Shown here piece by piece: positions 1 through 12,180 of a stretch of 64,000 nucleotides of DNA (position 1 is its first letter; each line of letters opens with the position of its first letter). Source of the stretch: Coffea arabica (taxonomy: Eukaryota; Streptophyta; Magnoliopsida; Gentianales; Rubiaceae); NCBI RefSeq assembly GCF_036785885.1, contig NC_092312.1:17440001-17504000 (forward strand). The letters run 5' to 3'. Under the pieces are notes generated by a model. The model did no database searches, was not told where the DNA came from, and saw only the letters and a program-made list of their open reading frames with translations. Both the position numbers and the translations under genes were made by a program.

Positions 1-1606
1 AACTTTTAAGATTCAGGTTCCTGATTGTATTGACTGGGGAACATAATTAGAGCAACAACCAGAACCAATTTTGAGAATCAGATGAGGTCTAGAAGAAGTA
101 TAGCAAGTCAAAATAAAATCCCAAAAATATTATATCTTTAACATAATTCTTAACTGTCAAAAAGGTCATTGATGCAGAGTGCTTCCATCAGAAACTCCTA
201 CCTTCCTCTGTCCTAGAGGATTGAAAATGCCCTGACCTTCTCCTAATCAACTAGGGAGCTACCTTTTGATGTTCCTAAACTGCTCATTTTTCTTGAAGAT
301 GTTTGTTTGGTAGGCTCCAGCCAAAGAGATTTATCAGGATCCAGTAATGGAAAATCCAATGTCCTTTATCCAAGGCCATCTTTTTCCAAGTTGGAAACAT
401 AGTATGTTAAAGAAAATTTTGAAGGCTTCTTTCTTACCAAAATGGCATTTTAAGAAGAAAAATTCATCTCAAATACCAGGCTTTCCAGGAATTAAGCATC
501 AGCATAATGTTTTTAGTTCACAGCATTGCAAAGTCGATCAAATATACAACCACAGTGCTAATCCAAATAAAAATCCGCCACAGTTTCAGCTTACTCTTAG
601 TATTAGAGCTATAAATTCACCCAAAAACCCTCCAGCTAACTACCTGACCAAACATGCAGAACACCATTACTGTTTCACCTTTGACAAGGACAAACAGATT
701 TTTTTTTTTTGGAAACACGGCCAAGTTCAAGCCACCCTCTTCAATGTATTGAGGGACTGTGGCTTACCATAAACGAATGAGAACAGCAACAGAAAACACT
801 AATTACCACAAATTCCAAAACACAAATTCGCAAGATATAAAATTGACAGCTTGCTATAATTTAAAGTTCACAGTAGCTCCCAAATAGAAAGTCTGTCAAT
901 CTAACCCATAAATAAGACCAAAGAAGGCCCAGCTAAGCAGCATACAAGAGCAAAGCAGAGAGAAACAGAGGAACAAACTACTAACAAAATTTTGCCCACA
1001 AGACCAAAACACTAGTACAGAAAACGCTCTTTTGAGTAAAAATAAACCGAAGAAAGTTCTCCAAGGAAAGGAGATCAGTGACATACCCACAAAGGGAAAG
1101 AGTGAAGATTGGAGAAATGGATTAGCACTTAACACTTACCAGAATTGACCATTGTTAAAGAACACGGCATTTCAAGAAAAAGCAGCAGACCGAGAAAGAT
1201 GACCAGCCCGTGTAATTCCATAGTGTAGAAAACTGGAAACTGGGAGTGGACCCAAAAGACTTGGGAGGATGAAGAATGATGCTCCTGAGGAAGAGTGATT
1301 GAATGCGATGTGAGCAGTGACGTGGTTTAGCACATAGTTGGACAAATACAACACCACTCCTTGGATTGCTCCAAAAATATTGCAATGCAAATTGGCAAAG
1401 GCACTCAAGTCTTCAGAACCCTGAGACGTGTCAATACCAGTGTGTGCAACTTTTGACTAGTTTTAGACTTGGTTAAGACTGAGCTGAGCAGCAACCCCAC
1501 CAACGTCTCTCGAGTCCCTGAGCGTTACTGGCATGTTTTCCCCTAGTTCTGGTTGTTTAAGCATAAAAACCACACCAACAATTTATAAGACATTTGGTTG
1601 GAATCC
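1..1606. other. Left-edge region without a supported gene
   Basis: No reading frame here resembles a known protein. On the minus strand the stretch from about 1560 down to 1140 reads like a 5' leader: a short ATG frame near 1170 (MPCSLTMVNS) runs into a good donor (GGTAAGT) at about 1136. It could be the first exon of a leftward gene that continues past the left edge, but no later exon could be recognised in 1-1100. This is an inference with weak support. Confidence 0.25.
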
Positions 1607-1740
1607 ATGTTTGGATTGCTGTTTTCTAAGTAAAAATTTTCTTCGTAAACACATTTTTCAATCTTCTTTTCATCTTACGTATATCAGATCGATACAATAG
1701 ATTTTTCTATAAATATTTCAAGAAAAAAATAATCCAATGC
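1607..1740. mobile_element. Small MITE of the recurrent TTTGGATTG family (copy 1)
   Basis: The segment opens with GTTTGGATTG and closes with AATCCAATGC, short inverted ends. In between is the core shared with other copies in this window: an ACACATTTTTCAATC block followed by a TATATCA-type block. Related copies lie near 23412, 50488, 53163, 55842 and 57470. It has no coding capacity. The superfamily is not assigned because the target duplication is not clear. Confidence 0.5.
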
Positions 1741-2243
1741 AATAAATGAAAGGATTTAATTTTTGATAATCCCACCCGCCATTATTATAAAGAAGAATAG
1801 GAGTAATATAGTACTAATAATAATGAAATGTACGTGGATAGGTTTAGGTTATATTATTCCTTCTCATGGCCAAAAACTATTATAGAACTAATTTTGTGGT
1901 GGTACCACCCTATCTTTTTTTTTCACATGCTTGGAAAGCGAACGCCCTAATACCATCCATGAATTTCTTCGATTGCATGAACTTTGATATCAAACTGAAA
2001 TTATTACTATCAATTGCTCAAGAAAAATCAGCCAGAATCTCTTAAGAATACGACACGAGGCCAACTTGGGGTATGGAAAATGGGCTATATGACCATTACG
2101 ATTTTTTTTTTCTGCGTTTAATTTAAGAGAAGGCATCAAACTTTACAAAAAAAAAAGTGAATCTATCGTGGTGGCCAATTAATTCATGTCCCTGCTAACA
2201 ATACGGAATCTTGGACACCTTTATCAAATAGCCGCTTTATATA

Positions 2244-2884
2244 CTCCCTCCGTCCCGTTTTGTCTTAATTTTTTTTTTCCACAGATTAAGAAAGTATAAT
2301 TAATTTGGTTGAAAACATAAATTTAGATTAATAATTTCCTAAAATACCCTTATGCTAATCAATGTAGTCAATGTATTCAATGTATTGGAAAAGCTCAATG
2401 TATTCAATGTACTCCCTCCGTTCCTTATTAGATGTCCTAATCCATTGTTTCTTTTTATCTGTCATTTTATGATATCAAGAAAGCATTTATGAACTTTTTT
2501 CCAAATTTACCCTTGCTTACCCTTTCAACTTTCTTGAATTGGAACTCTAAATAATTAAATGCAGTATTTGTAGCATTAACAATAAAAGTAGTTGAAGAGA
2601 TGAAGAGAGATAAAGGGTAATTTTGAGAAGTAAAGTTAAACTTTTGTTGACTTTTAGAAAATAACCAACTTTCTTAATCTAAGAGAATTAGTTATTCAGG
2701 CCATCTAATAAGGAACGGAGGGAGTAGTGGGTTAGTATTTAATAACAATGTATTAATAACAAGATATTTAATAAGGGTATTTTAGACAATTTGAAAGATT
2801 ACTACATTTCTTAATGGGAAAGTGGACTACAATTTGGGACGGACGAAAAAGAAAAACAAGACTAACAAAGTGGGACGGATGGAG
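2244..2884. mobile_element. Stowaway-type MITE, outer member of a nested pair
   Basis: The left end begins CTCCCTCCGTCCCGTTTTGT and the right end finishes GTGGGACGGATGGAG, the inverted-repeat ends of plant Stowaway (Tc1/mariner) MITEs. A TA dinucleotide flanks each side (2242-2243 and 2885-2886). The element is 641 bp, but 313 bp plus a duplicated TA belong to a second MITE inserted at 2412-2724, so the original was about 326 bp. There is no coding capacity. A remnant of the same family lies at 62499-62605. Confidence 0.85.
2412..2724. mobile_element. Stowaway-type MITE inserted in the outer one
   Basis: The left end begins CTCCCTCCGTTCCTTATTAG and the right end finishes CTAATAAGGAACGGAGGGAG, an almost perfect inverted repeat of at least 20 bp. 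TA flanks both sides (2410-2411 and 2725-2726), the expected Tc1/mariner target duplication. The element is 313 bp and non-coding. Its internal sequence differs from the outer element, so it is another subfamily and not a tandem copy. Confidence 0.88.
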
Positions 2885-2886
2885 TA

Positions 2887-4295
2887 TATCATAATAAATA
2901 ATAACGAACAGTTTGTAGGAACAGTTTGCAACATATTTTTAAATTGGAGCCTATTAGAATTCCTGGTAATTCGTTCGATTACGCAAGGCTAAATAGTAAA
3001 TACATGATGAGGAGAACCCTCGAAGGGGATAAAGGGCGCGGGGTCCACACAAAGGAAGCAGCAGCAGATGCTTTGGGCCGCAAGGATCCAAATGAGGTTG
3101 TTGGAGCGTGTCTCTTTAGGCACGGTCTTTTGGACCTTCTGTCCGCGACAGTTCACAAACAGCACGGAAACACACACACAAACAAGATTGAAAGGCCCAC
3201 CGCAGTCCCCACATTGACTATTAATAAGTAGGGATAATCATCCTGTAACCAATGTTCCATTCTCAATCTTAAGTGCAATTATCCAATGTGGATGCTCTGT
3301 CTCCGAAGTGTAGTACCAAATGTGTTTTTGGATAGTAGCTTGTTTGAGATAATCTTTTGAAATGGGTACTGCGACAGTTTTTTGATATGATGTATTTGAG
3401 ATAATTAATAATGTCTCAATTATGACAAACACTTCACGATTCAAATGCATTAGATTGCATGGCTTATTTGTACTGCGAATAGATTGGGATTTTGGATTGT
3501 GATGCATATGCTGTAATTACAAGAGATAAGAAACATCATTTTCATGATGGATGCGCTATCACCAGAAAAAGCACAAAAGGTCCGAACAATTCTACCATGA
3601 ATACGTAAAAATCTATTCTACTACCATGAGCTTATTTCTGAACTCCGAATGCGCGGCTGTAACGTAGTCATCCAACGAATTCAGTTCTAAAGTGGCCAGC
3701 CCAGAAATACAGATGAGAAGGGGATTATAGCCCGTGAGAAATGGACAGCATCAGCCCAGATTCCTGAATCAAAAGCCTTATCGCGCATTGTTCATCCGCT
3801 TCCCATAACAAGCGCCAACCGGGCTGATTGAACTACTAGTTTGGAGTCCAGCATTGTGCATCCATTTAAAAACGATCTATTTCCTGTCTAATACAAAACT
3901 ACGTAATTTCACTTACTAATATTGCTGATGTGGCACATAACAAAACTTCAGACGGTTCAGCTGCCATACACTTCTTCTTCTTCTTTGTTTTTTTTTTTGT
4001 CCACAAATGCCATTTAACTTAGATTACTACGACGACAGTTTTCTACTTTCATCTCTATCAATCCATTATCAATTGTATTAACTCAAAGAGAGACTAGCAT
4101 ATCTGCATGAAAAATCATGCTTTGGTCTATATATTTTTTTCTGTAGGATATATCCCATTCATCTACAATTATATGGTTGTGTGATTGGATTCATACTGTG
4201 GGTCAATTTCAATATTTTATGAAAAAAAATTCAATGTTCATGCAAAAGAATTCTAAGTATTGGTGGACTCCAATGCAAAACAAGTACTTGGTAAT
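2887..4295. other. Intergenic stretch, no supported gene
   Basis: A frame on the plus strand at 2926-3231 is moderately GC-rich but matches no family I recognise and has no convincing partner exons. Part of 3316-3420 (for example TTTGATATGATGTATTTGAG) looks like a diverged copy of the TTTGGATTG MITE. The rest shows nothing beyond AT-rich non-coding DNA. Confidence 0.4.
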
Positions 4296-4304
4296 TATTT
4301 TTTA

Positions 4305-5731
4305 GGGAAATCGTTTAAAACATCCCTCATCTTTTACAAGATGACTTTTTTCGTCCCTCACTTTTAAAAATATAATTTTACGTCCCTTATAAATTCATAT
4401 TGACTAAATTCGGTCCCTATCTAGATTTCTGACTAGTTTTTTACCGGAATCCACCACGTGGCTTGCATGTGATCATTTTTTAAGGGTAAAATTGTCAAAT
4501 CAAATTTTTTACATAATCTGATTCATAGTCCCTCACATTTCACAAAATGAATTTTTTTGTCCCTAACATTTTACAAAATAAATTGTTTCATCTCTCACAT
4601 TTCAAAAAATGAAATTTTTCATCCCTCACATTTTTCGAAATAATTTTTTCATCCCTCATTAATCATGTGTGCGAATAGCTTTTTTTTATAAATTCACGTA
4701 TATGTCTATTTGATTTTTCCTGAACAGTACAAATAACATGTAGTTTTTCTCTATTGGATTTAATCTAAACATACTAATTGTAGTTATACACATACTATTC
4801 AATAGATATATATATATATATATATATGGGTTTAAAACTAATAATTTTGTTTGAAACCCATGTATATATTTATATGATTTCATCATTTGAACCTATTCAA
4901 TATTTGTGACCTTTCTCTTTTGGTAATAATTTATTTATTGAGTTATAAAAAATTTCATCTAATTAATGGGTCTTAACTCGAATTCTATAATTGTACTAAC
5001 AAATTTCAGTTTAAATCTGGAATTTCTACTCGATACTTTTAAGATCAACAGTTGAATTACTTGCCTTGTGATTGTCTTGAAATTTGAAAGTGCCAATCAC
5101 GTATTTCTTTTTGTCATACTTTTCTTTTGTTTATTTTTCTGTCCAAATTTAATTCGATATAACACATTCGATAATATTTATGATTAAATGTCTTCTTTAT
5201 TTTCAAATTTTGAGTAAAAGAAAATGAATATAAGTGAAAAACTAACAATTTTTTTAAACCCATGTATATATTTATTTGATTTCACTTGAGCAGTATGAAT
5301 AGTATGTAATATATCTCTATTTGGTTTCACATACTATTCGTACTGTTCAGATGAAATCAAATAGATATATACATGGATTTAAAAAAATTATTCACACACA
5401 TAATCAATAAAAGATGAAAAAATTCATTTTAAAAAAATGTGAATGATGAAAAAATTCATTTTGTAAAATGTAAGGGACGAAAAAATTTATTTTCTAAGAT
5501 GTGAGGGATTATGAATTGAATTATATAAAATTTGATTTGATAATTTTATCCTTAAAATATGATTACACGCAAGGCACGTGATAAATTTCGATCAAAAACT
5601 AGTTTGAAATCTAAGTAGGGACCAAATTTGACCAATGTGAATTTGTAAGGAACGTGAAATTATATTTTTAAAAGTGAGGGACGAAAAAAGTTATTTTACA
5701 AAATGTGAGGAACGTTTTGAACGATCTATCC
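4305..5731. mobile_element. Mutator-like non-autonomous element with ~0.4-kb inverted repeats (copy 1)
   Basis: Perfect 9-bp direct repeats TATTTTTTA flank the element (4296-4304 and 5732-5740), as expected for Mutator-like transposons. The ends are inverted repeats: left GGGAAATCGTTTAAAACATC, right ending in GTTTTGAACGATCTATCC. The inverted arms run about 4305-4680 and 5375-5731. Each arm contains several degenerate copies of a unit of roughly 30 nt built on TCCCTCACATTTCACAAAAT. The roughly 700-bp centre is AT-rich with no transposase. A relative lies at 18340-19383. Confidence 0.85.
4806..4828. repeat. (TA)n microsatellite
   Basis: A pure TA dinucleotide run inside the central part of the Mutator-like element. 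Confidence 0.9.
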
Positions 5732-5740
5732 TATTTTTTA

Positions 5741-6504
5741 AGCCTTATCCATGCCTATACGTGGAATCATTTCATTAGGGATAGATGAGTGGATTTTATT
5801 CAAGTCCTTAACAAAGTTGAGCCAAATCATCTCCTCAGTGTCATGTTTGTTGCCTTCATTAACAATGTCAAAGTCCTCCTCTTGCTCTTTAAATTCTTCA
5901 AAGTGTAATTGACGTCAAGGTGAATGTTTGCTTCCCATATAACTTGAGTTTAGAGCCTAATATATATATATATATATATATATTTTGTTAATATTTAAAA
6001 GTGCAAGAAAAATTTACATATCATTAAAATTTAATAGGCTAATGCTAATAAATAATTAATCTTATTTTATATTAAACAAGATATTATTTACAATAGAAGG
6101 TCATGGTCCAATTCAAGTAATTAAATGTTCTTTAAGAACCATATTAAACCATTGAACTATTAGATGCGCTAAAATTTCCAAACTATGTATCTAATGTCAA
6201 AAAAATGTTTAATGAATTTTCTTCGATCCTATATTTGATAGGCTATAATGGCTAGTATCTCATGCATGAAAATCCATATTCAGAACCAAAAGAGGTAAAT
6301 TACGTATTCACTGACATGCATGACACCATTTGATATTTAGAACAAGTACTCGAATCATTTTGTCTAAATTCTAGTACCACTGTTAACAAAAACCATGCAT
6401 TATAACTTCTGACAAAATTGTACGCTGGTTTTCTGAACATACTCATAAAAAAAATATTCAATCTCAAGACAAAATAAAGACAATTGATATATTATCAAAT
6501 CCCA
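5741..6504. other. Intergenic AT-rich DNA
   Basis: There is no coding signal. A (TA)n microsatellite of about 25 bp lies at 5959-5983. No other structure was recognised. Confidence 0.5.
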
Positions 6505-6513
6505 GTTTATAGC

Positions 6514-7084
6514 TATGTTTTCAGAACCGGACCGGATAGCGACTCGACCAAGGTCAGGGGTCGGGGGTCGATAGGGGTCGAACCGGATGACGTCATAAAT
6601 AAAAATTATTTAAAAATTAAAATATTATATTTATAATATCTAATAATATATTGATATTAATAAAGGTATATTCATATATATTTGATGTTTCAAATATATG
6701 TAACAAGAAAATATAAAGAAATTAGAACAATTAAGTAGCAATTTATATTATTTAATAAATATTAACAAGTTTAGAATTAAAATTATGAGTTTAATTGAAA
6801 AATAACATCAAATTTTAGGACAATATTTATAAAGTATCAAATATTTGAGGTATATCGATAAGTTTTAACAATTTAGGGGGTTAAAACATAATATTATAAA
6901 GTTTGAATTTTTTTTTTTAAAAAATTACTGTTGAACCGGAAAAACCGATTTTTTTCCGGTCAAATCCGGTTTTTGACCGATTTTGACCGGATTTTAAATT
7001 TCCGGTTTTTTAATAAGACTCGGACCGGCTACCTGGCCGGTTCCCGGTTCGACCGGTTCGACCAGTCTGAGTTTCAAAACAGAG
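6514..7084. mobile_element. Short non-autonomous DNA transposon with CCGGT-rich ends
   Basis: Nine-base direct repeats GTTTATAGC flank the segment (6505-6513 and 7085-7093). The ends form an imperfect inverted repeat, left TATGTTTTCAGAACCGGACC and right reading CTCTGTTTTGAAACTCAGAC on the other strand. Inside both ends are many copies of ACCGG/CCGGT and GACCGG words, unlike the very AT-rich 350-bp middle. The 571-bp element has no coding capacity. The 9-bp duplication suggests a Mutator-like origin; hAT (8 bp) is the main alternative. Confidence 0.72.
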
Positions 7085-7423
7085 GTTTATAGCCCATAAT
7101 ATAACAACTAATTTGACAAGTCAGATTTAATATGAGCATTTGTTCAAGCGCTTATTATAAACAATACAAAGAAAAATATTTGAGCATTTGTTTGCTTTCA
7201 CTTACACTAGGAAGAAAAAGAATTGTTTTGTTGAAAGACTTCCTTCATCTTCTAGGCAGAAAACGGCAGCAACAGGTTTTGGGAATTGTAACAGTAGCAA
7301 TAGGGTTTTGGAAATTGTAACTAAACAGAGGATTCCGTCTAATTTAAAAAGGGTAGATGCATTACTTGGATCTTAAAGAGGACATAGTAGCAGTAGTTGT
7401 TGTAAATTGGTAAATTGAGAGCA

Positions 7424-7677
7424 AATTCCTTCATTTATTGCTAACAAAAAAATCGTGCAAGTATTGATCGATAGCGAGAAGGCATTGGACTATGACTGCA
7501 GGGCTTAAGAAACTTTTTTTTTTTTTTTTTTTAACTACTGGACTGTCGGCCGTCGGGCTGACAACCAACTACATTTAAAAAAAAAAAAAAAATTGTAGCT
7601 GGGCATAGTTCAATACCTTCTCCTTGTCAAATCAATACTTGCACGTTTTTGTTTTTTTAGCAATAAATGAAGGAATT
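7424..7677. repeat. Near-complete hairpin (inverted repeat with short loop)
   Basis: The left arm (7424 to about 7495) and the reverse complement of the right arm (about 7603-7677) share AATTCCTTCATTTATTGCTA, then CGTGCAAGTATTGAT, then GAGAAGG and CTATG. A T-run at 7510-7530 faces an A-run at 7576-7592, so pairing continues to a loop of about 40 nt. It may be a foldback MITE or a hairpin-RNA locus; no target duplication was clear. Confidence 0.7.
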
Positions 7678-7684
7678 AGCCTAT

Positions 7685-8461
7685 GTTGAGGGATTTGACG
7701 AGCAAGTCATAAAAAGCTCTCTAGAGCTGCTGCTTGCTCCAAAAGGTTTCCCAACCAACCAACCAACCACTTGATACACAACCAACCTTTGATTGCAAGC
7801 AAGGATCAACGTTCCATTCTACGACAGACGGCATTGAGTCGTGCAAATATTGGATAATTCATATTTGTTGGATCTATCTCAGTTCATAAAGAAATAAATT
7901 TATTGAAGCGGAGAAAGACAGATTCCACAGAATATGCATTTTTTATTGGGTCCGTCCATTCAACTAACTCATCAATACTTCAGTAAATTTTTTTTCAAAA
8001 AAATTTCCCCCCTTGGTTTGATTTTTCAGTTGACTCGAGGATTTGAGGCTAACGACTTCGCCATTTTAGACGTGATGCGATCAATAGCATCGAAGAGAAG
8101 CACGTGAAAAACGATTGTGGAAGATTTCTCCTTTATCATCATTATTATTATTACTTTTTCGGTAAGTAATAGTAGTAATATATGCCGATGACGTTTTCCA
8201 TTTTCATTTTCTTTTTTTTTTTTTTTCTCGGAGAAAACTAGCAAACAAAACCATTTCCATTAGTAACAAACAAGCGAAGCATGCCACCAGTGAGCTATTA
8301 ATTAATGGTACAGAACGTGTGACACAGGGGGAAAGAAAGAGAGAGAGCGGCCGTCGCCTCCACACACACCACAATCTTCTGCAGCAGCAGCAGCAGCAGC
8401 AACAACGGCATGACTGATAGTAACTTGGACTCCTCAACTTACGTGTGATGGCATTTCTATG
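7685..8461. other. Upstream region of the PI-PLC gene
   Basis: No gene is seen. Short repeats occur: an AACC run at 7752-7769 and (CAG)n at about 8381-8400. The distal promoter of the gene starting at 8853 probably lies here. Confidence 0.4.
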
Positions 8462-8469
8462 TATAAATA
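8462..8469 (+). promoter_or_regulatory. Candidate TATA box of the PI-PLC X-domain gene
   Basis: TATAAATA lies 391 bases upstream of the start codon at 8853. If used, transcription would begin near 8495 and give a leader of about 350 nt containing a CT-rich stretch and an (ATC)n repeat near 8563-8583. This is inferred from motif and position only. Confidence 0.4.
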
Positions 8470-8852
8470 TCTATATCTATTGTAGTAGCATTTAGTATGA
8501 TTGATTTCTCCTTCTATGATATCCTACCTCTCTCCTAACTCACAACTCCCCCCCAACCCAATCTCATCATCATCATCATCATCTCTCAATCCCATCCATC
8601 TGTCATACTGTTATTATGCATTCAATCTAGAGGTATTAGAGACTCTGATATTCAAATGGTTTTTCATTTTTTCATAAATACTGCCACTATTCACTAGTTC
8701 CTTTCGCTTTTGGTTACTCCGTTTAGTAATCAGCAATAGAAGTACAGAGCATCCTTTCGTCGGTTTTTTTTTTTTTTGGGGTGGTATTTTTGTCCTTTGG
8801 AAATCTTGAATATGAACTACATATAATATAACTGCAGAAACTCGAGCTGACG

Positions 8853-11800
8853 ATGAATTTCTGTGCGGCGGCTCCGTTGCTGTTCTTCGCCACTCTTCTA
8901 GTAGTATTCAGCAACTCTTGCACGGCGCTCAAGGTCAGTACTCTGCTTCTTTTTACTACTCTTTTTTTTTCCCCCTATTTTCAGGATTCGTCCGCTGCTT
9001 GATTTGTGTTCTTATCGGTGTTTGAAAAATGCGAAGACAGTAGGCGTAAGTGTTGTTTACTCTGTTGCAAGTTTAGGTAGGGGAAACATGCCTTCTTTCC
9101 AAGAACTGCGACGATGCAGGTCTCCATTGCGAGACTTGTCTCGCTGAAGGCCAAGGTCGGCCTCGCTGCACTCGGATCCAACCTATTAATCCTTTTTCAA
9201 AGGTATGGAACTATGGATTGGCTCTCAATTCTCTATTTATGTACGTGCTTTCTTTTTTTTTTAAATGTGCTGATATACTGCTATTCAAATGTGTCCTTTG
9301 CGAAAATTAAATACAGGTGAAAGGACTGCCGTTTAATCGGTATTCGTGGCTAACCACCCACAACGCCTTTGCTAGATTGGGGGAGAAATCCTCAACCGGA
9401 GCTGTTATTCTATCCCCCACCAATCAGCAGGACTCTATTACTAGCCAGCTCAACGTAATTTTGTTGCCTCCTTCTCCTCTTGTCTCTCGCAAACACTGAA
9501 ACGCATGCACTGCCGAACGCACACGGCATATATTATATGTAGAGGTGCAGAAACGATTATACATGTGTCTCTGTTGTTTAATGGAGAATTATGAGGATTC
9601 AAATGCAATTAGTAGTATGTCTTTCTTATTACTTAATGCTAGGTTTGGTTTGGTGGTGTGGCAATTTGGGTTAGCGGAAAATCATTGAATGTGACAAATA
9701 TTAGTATACAAAACTTGTGTGACATTTACTTGATTAAAGAATTAATTAAGCTTTGGCATAACTAAGTTGACAAAGTATCGTTAAAGCTACTTTATGAGGC
9801 TGCTATTTCTCACTTTATATATTGTTTTGCCCCAAGGCCGATGCAAACAGTTGATAAAATTATATAGTACTAACTAGTATCAAAACTTCTGCAGGATGTG
9901 AATCTAATTCAAAAGATAATTTTCTAACTCACCTGTTCCAAGCAGAACCAAACTAGTCCTAACAGTCTCAATCTAACTGTCCTTGTGCTCTTATGCTTTG
10001 TCAAGGTAGTTGTTAGTTGCGGATTGAACATGGCTTCCATGTACACTGCATAAGCATAATATAATATGTTAGCCATAACGTCCCCTCGTTGATTCTTGTT
10101 GCTTGTATGCTTTTGGAGTTGTTCGTGTGTTTGGATATTCATAGACTTGTTGCGGGGTATTTTGGCATGTTAGGTATGTTTTCTTTATATATTTGGCCTG
10201 CATACCATAAAAGAATCAATTCTGTTCGTTAGGAAAACATGAAATGTTTTTGACTGCTGCAAATTTGAAAAGCCAAGCATCTTCAACTAGGTGCTTAAGA
10301 GAGTTTCCCATAGTATACCTAACAAATCTCACAAGTTAACTACTAAGATTTTAGTTGACCCTCAGGTGTTTCTGTAAGTAACTGAACATGAATGCCAAGT
10401 TTCTGGTGCATTTAGAAGTTTTCTTAAGCAACAACTGATTAGCAACCTATGAGGGACGACCAGCTTACATCTTTTATACAATAAATTTCTATACTACATT
10501 AAGTATATATACAGTCATCAAGCCTACACTTTTTATTTCTGGCTATCCATTGTTTTTCTGTAGACTTTCTGCCTATCCATTGATAAATTCCAGTAACTGT
10601 AGTTTAAGCCTGTTTCCTTTTTTTCTTTTGTTCTTCTCTCGCTGGCAGAATGGTGTTCGGGGACTGATGCTTGATATGTACGACTTCGAGAATGACATTT
10701 GGTTGTGCCACTCCTTTGGAGGCAAATGCTACAATTTCACCGCCTTTGTAAGTGCATATGCTACATCGTGACTTGTCATGATAAAATCATCTCTTAAACC
10801 AATTGCTTTTATAAAAATTTGGAGGTTTTGACTGTCTTTCTTAGCGTGTTACTTCCAATCCTTTCTCGTAAATGTCCTTTGGAGAAGCCAAATCTGATCT
10901 GTCTTTTGATGTATCCTTCCTTCAAGGCTGTTCTACATAAAACTTGTATAGAGACACCCGAAAGAATTATCTTTTCCAAGTTACTTTCTCCTGGAACCAT
11001 AGTTTATCACATCACTGTTTACATGGATTACTATATAAGTTGACTCTAGCCTATAAAAATCTTATTTCCAGCAACCAGCCATTAATGTCTTGAAGGAGAT
11101 TCAAGTGTTTCTGGAAGCAAATCCATCTGAAATTGTCACCATCATAATTGAGGACTATGTTACATCTCCTAATGGTCTAACTAAAGTATTCGATGCGGCT
11201 GGTCTGAGAAAATACTGGTTTCCAGTTTCACAAATGCCAAAAACTGGTGGGGAGTGGCCAACAGTTGATGATATGATCCAGCATAATCAGCGTTTGGTAG
11301 TTTTCACGTCCAAATCTTCTAAAGAATCTTCAGAAGGCATTGCTTATGAGTGGAGATACTTGGTAGAAAACCAATGTATGTACTAAACTCTGTTCATCTC
11401 AGGTTGTGGGTGATTTGTTAAACATGCCTAGTGTTTTAATACGGTGTACTAGGAAAATTTTGAATGTCCAATTTAGTGCTGTATATTTGCAGATGGTAAT
11501 GGTGGGATGAAGCCTGGATTATGTCCCAACCGTGCAGAATCACCTGCCATGAACACAACAACAAGATCATTGGTGCTAATGAACTATTTTCCAGATACAC
11601 CAGATCTTACCCAAGCCTGCAAGCACAATTCTGCCCCACTGATTAGCATGATGAATACCTGTTATGCAGCAGCTGGCAAAAGGTGGCCCAATTTCATTGC
11701 TGTTGATTTTTATAAGGTACCAGGTTATTAATGAATAGCATTTTATAAATCAATTCACAAAGAAACCTCTTGACAAACATGCTTGAGTTCTGTCTAACAT

Positions 11801-12180
11801 TCCTATGCTGAGGACTTTGTAGAGAAGTGATGGAGGGGGTGCACCTCAAGCTGTTGACACTGCTAACAGTCAATTGATGTGTGGGTGTCCAGATATCTCA
11901 TCTTGCAAGGTTTACCCAAGTGCCAAGATATTGAAATTTCCTTCTTCCATTGCAATTTTGACATTGTAAAAGGCAGGAACTTTTGTGGTCTTTGAATGCC
12001 TATTCTCACTGTGTGCAGGAGAACGTGACTTTTGGCTCATGTGATGTACCTGAAGCTGGTGCTACTACACCCAGTGCAACAATTGGAAACGGAACCAACT
12101 TTGCAATTCTAGGGACAAGACCAATTCAAGCCCACTGGTGGATTGGGGCATCTCTTGTGGCCATCCTTTTGTCATTTTAA
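8853..12180 (+). CDS. PI-PLC X-box domain-containing protein (At5g67130-like), GPI-anchored
   Basis: Eight exons join in frame to 406 residues: 8853-8933, 9077-9202, 9317-9454, 10649-10747, 11072-11375, 11493-11716, 11823-11909 and 12019-12180, all with GT/AG borders. Residues 1-25 are a signal peptide ([17 protein letters not shown]). A Cys-rich segment (about 29-60, [15 protein letters not shown]) precedes the X domain. His84 in the TTHNAFA motif and His136 in WLCHSFGG match the two catalytic-type histidines of bacterial-type PI-PLC, and the intervening GLMLDMYDF is typical. The C-terminus is hydrophobic and ends without a charged tail, which suggests GPI anchoring. The family is defined by homology to phosphatidylinositol-specific phospholipase C, but catalysis by plant members is little tested. 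Intron 3 is the longest (1194 bp). Identity is secure; function is inferred. Confidence 0.93.

Noticed and set aside
347-772. 141-codon open frame on the plus strand
   Set aside because: No recognisable family, biased composition (Lys, Phe, His, Pro), a poly-T-coded Phe run and no splice partners; most likely chance.
2926-3231. 101-codon frame with moderately high GC
   Set aside because: No family match and no flanking exons; it lies among MITEs. It could be a relic, but there is no evidence for a product.
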